In this document: positions 6,120 through 7,662 of the stretch, piece after piece | Position numbering within the stretch: the stretch's first letter is position 1 | How the letters are laid out: every line of letters starts with the position of its first letter | NCBI GenBank assembly: GCA_903851455.1 | Contig: CAINOM010000331.1 | Coordinates: 1 to 7,662, forward strand | Length of the DNA: 7,662 nucleotides | Source of the DNA: an uncultured Bacteroidota bacterium | Lineage (GTDB): Bacteria; Bacteroidota; Bacteroidia; Chitinophagales; Chitinophagaceae | Direction: 5' to 3' | Position numbers and translations under genes: made by a program | The notes under the pieces: model-generated | The model's input: the letters and a program-made list of their open reading frames with translations, nothing else | Databases searched by the model: none | What the model was told of the DNA's origin: nothing

Positions 6120-7418
6120 CTACGAGAATATGCGCTCCAGCGCCCATGCTTTAAGGCGCATCTCATCCCATTCTTTTTCGGGATCGCTGTCGTAGGTAAT
6201 GGCCCCGCCGGTCTGGTAGGAGAGGTATTGAGTGGTCTCGTTATAAAACAGGCTCCTGATAACCACGTTAAAATCAAAGTCTCCGGCGGGAGTAATGTAG
6301 CCTACCGTTCCCGAATAAAGCTCCCTCCTGCTCTGTTCATATTTATCGATCAGCTGCATCACTTTGTGTTTTGGTGCTCCGGTCATGCTGCCCATCGGGA
6401 ACGAATAACGCAGGGCATCTGTAAATGGAACACCTTGCCTCAGCATACCCGTCACTGTAGATATCATCTGGTGCACCTGTGGAAAACTATATATGCCGAA
6501 AAGCTCTTCTACCGCTATCGAGCCCGTTTCTGAGCAGTGCGCAAGATCATTACGCACGAGATCCACGATCATCACGTTTTCCGCGCGCTCCTTGATGTCG
6601 TTTCTCAAATGCTCCTTTATTTCTGCATCTTTCACCGGGTCTGTATCCCTGCGCGCCGTTCCTTTGATGGGTTGTGACAATAACTTACTGCCCTCTTTGC
6701 GCAGATACCGCTCCGGGCTGGCGCACATCAGGTATTTGTCATCGAGCCGGTAACAGGCTGCAAAGGGCGCAGGCGATAGCGCATTCAAAGCATTAAAAAC
6801 CTGCAGCGGCTGAACCGCAACACCCTGACAATAACCCTCATTGCAGTAATTGATCTCGTAGCAGTCGCCATCAGCTATATGCGTCCGCAGCCTTCGAATA
6901 GAATCCAGGTATTGCTGCTTACTAGTCACACTGGTGAATTGCAGTGATGGAATTAAAGCAAGCTCTTCAGCGGCCGCTTCCTTTATCGCTTTGTAAATAA
7001 GTCCCGGATCTTCAAATGACTCAATCGTCAGTGTCGTTTGCGCCGCATTGATGTGGCAAACCGTTTGTGGAATAAAGAAGTTGGTCAGCGGGAAGCCGAT
7101 CCGCTCTTTATGTGATGATGTCAATTTACTTTCAAGCTGGTTCTTATAGTCATAGCAGATGTGCCCGAATACCCAGTCCTTATGTTCTTCGTGCAATTGG
7201 CTAAGCTTCAGCAATGCATCGTCTTCGCCATCCCACGTGCCCACCGGCTTTACTGCAAGCAGGCATTCATAGCAACTGTATTTCTGGCGGTAATTATTGC
7301 TGTCTAAAAAAAGAAGGATGCTGAATTGTTTTGCCCAATTCAGCATCCTTGCTTTTATTTCTTTCACCTCAGCAGAGGTTATCGTGTACGTTGCGCTATG
7401 TCTATGCAATCCACGCAA
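6120..7418 (-). CDS. pabB: aminodeoxychorismate synthase component I
   Basis: This chorismate-binding enzyme (up to 432 residues) makes 4-amino-4-deoxychorismate from chorismate and ammonia supplied by a PabA glutaminase, the first step to p-aminobenzoate and folate. The catalytic block is complete: GDCYEINY (184-191), SPERYLR (234-240), PIKGTARRD (250-258), ENVMIVDLVRNDL (280-292), GSMTGAPK (343-350) and GGAITYDSDPEKEWDE (404-419). Lys252 in PIKGT is the PabB-specific nucleophile; anthranilate synthase TrpE has Ala there. The start is uncertain: the frame has no ATG before 7346, only TTG at 7418 and 7409 and GTG at 7367. Family-like sequence (YTIT, then IKARMLNWA) upstream of that Met favours one of the TTGs. 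The gene follows the acidic-protein stop by two bases, pointing to coupled expression. No pabA or pabC is in view. A terminator-like hairpin lies inside codons 23-38. Confidence 0.88.
   Translation of the reverse strand: MRGLHRHSATYTITSAEVKEIKARMLNWAKQFSILLFLDSNNYRQKYSCYECLLAVKPVGTWDGEDDALLKLSQLHEEHKDWVFGHICYDYKNQLESKLTSSHKERIGFPLTNFFIPQTVCHINAAQTTLTIESFEDPGLIYKAIKEAAAEELALIPSLQFTSVTSKQQYLDSIRRLRTHIADGDCYEINYCNEGYCQGVAVQPLQVFNALNALSPAPFAACYRLDDKYLMCASPERYLRKEGSKLLSQPIKGTARRDTDPVKDAEIKEHLRNDIKERAENVMIVDLVRNDLAHCSETGSIAVEELFGIYSFPQVHQMISTVTGMLRQGVPFTDALRYSFPMGSMTGAPKHKVMQLIDKYEQSRRELYSGTVGYITPAGDFDFNVVIRSLFYNETTQYLSYQTGGAITYDSDPEKEWDEMRLKAWALERIFS
7306..7350 (-). terminator. intrinsic terminator-like hairpin inside the pabB 5' coding region
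   Basis: On the minus (coding) strand a perfect 15-base-pair stem pairs AAGGATGCTGAATTG (7350-7336) with CAATTCAGCATCCTT (7328-7314) around a seven-base loop, GGCAAAA. One C and then seven Ts (7312-7306) follow. This has every visible feature of a Rho-independent terminator, lying about 70 bases after the stop of the acidic gene. It overlaps codons for MLNWAKQFSILLFL of pabB, which look conserved in the family, and the ATG at 7346 is inside the stem. It may be the terminator of the upstream gene that is suppressed by translating ribosomes, that is, an attenuator; function is inferred, the structure is directly seen. Confidence 0.65.
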
Positions 7419-7420
7419 GA

Positions 7421-7662
7421 TTAAAAATCGTCATCGTCGTCATCAAAACCGCCGCCACCGCCTTCTGCGAAGAAGCCCAGGTCTTTGAATTCGTCGTCAT
7501 CAAAACCATCGTCTTTAGAAGATGATTTCTTTTTAGCTGCTTTACTTTTTGACTTCGGCATATCAAACTCTTCAAACTCTTTCTCGATATCGTAGTCGTC
7601 TTCATCGTCCTTGCCAAAATCGTCATCTTCGTCGATGTCCAGGTCATCGTCGTCATCATCAT
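7421..7662 (-). CDS. acidic low-complexity protein, C-terminal part (5' end outside the window)
   Basis: An open frame enters from the right edge and runs 79 codons to a TAA at 7423-7421. The product is extremely rich in Asp and Glu, with a block starting in six aspartates, an EKEFEEFDMP segment, a central lysine/serine/alanine patch (SKSKAAKKKSSSK) and a tail with GFDDDEF, LGFFAEGGGGGF and a final DDDDDDF. Asp, Glu and Lys codons alternate freely at their third base, as expected of a true acidic coding frame; the overlapping frame beginning MMMTTMTW is its shadow. I do not recognise the family. The region is probably disordered, with a charged tail ending in an aromatic residue. Its stop lies two bases before the earliest possible pabB start, so it is likely the upstream gene of that operon. 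Confidence 0.65.
   Translation of the reverse strand, partial: DDDDDDLDIDEDDDFGKDDEDDYDIEKEFEEFDMPKSKSKAAKKKSSSKDDGFDDDEFKDLGFFAEGGGGGFDDDDDDF

Noticed and set aside
7402..7662. 86-codon minus-strand frame beginning MMMTTMTW
   Set aside because: It is the shifted reading of the aspartate codon runs; the neighbouring frame gives a plausible acidic protein with free third-base variation and its own stop.
1..7662. CRISPR array, insertion sequence, phage or defence genes
   Set aside because: No regularly spaced repeats, transposase or integrase motifs, terminal inverted repeats or nuclease/toxin domains are visible in any frame.

Overview
This window looks like chromosomal DNA from a member of the Bacteroidota, probably the Chitinophagaceae or another Sphingobacteriia-like lineage. 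Three things point there. Several intergenic regions carry the phylum's promoter motif (TTG, about 19 bases, then TAnnTTTG). Clear Shine-Dalgarno sequences are absent in front of the genes. The proteins read like Bacteroidota housekeeping enzymes. This is an inference from sequence only. I see no phage, transposon, CRISPR or defence module; the content is metabolic and surface-related.

Layout. Bases 1-152 are an AT-rich spacer with short degenerate repeats. Three genes follow on the minus strand, each separated by about 90 bases: rocD (ornithine aminotransferase, 3127-1895), a secreted alpha/beta hydrolase (1801-986) and fabG (3-oxoacyl-ACP reductase, 899-153). Two of the gaps carry recognisable promoter motifs, so they may be separate transcription units. 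A 125-base divergent region separates rocD from a plus-strand SAM-dependent methyltransferase (3253-4164), which carries a degenerate Trm112-like domain at its N terminus. A perfect hairpin with A and T tracts (4183-4217) can terminate the methyltransferase from one side and a minus-strand tRNA-Gln(CUG) (4289-4219) from the other.

Downstream of the tRNA, a plus-strand gene (4382-6118) encodes a multi-spanning membrane protein with features of GT-C glycosyltransferases. It converges with a minus-strand pabB-type gene (7418-6120) with a single base between the two stop codons. Immediately upstream of pabB is the 3' end of a gene for a very acidic protein (7662-7421, cut by the window edge). It ends two bases before the first possible pabB start, so the two are probably co-transcribed.

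The most unusual signal is in pabB. A perfect 15-base-pair hairpin followed by seven Ts, the textbook form of an intrinsic terminator on the coding strand, lies inside the first 40 codons of the gene, over residues conserved in the family. Its placement after the acidic gene and a weak, non-ATG start region suggests a translation-dependent attenuator or polarity switch, though this is unproven. Other points of interest are a rocD promoter box so close to the ATG that the mRNA should be leaderless, the loss of the zinc cysteines in the methyltransferase's Trm112-like domain, and a non-canonical nucleophile elbow in the hydrolase.
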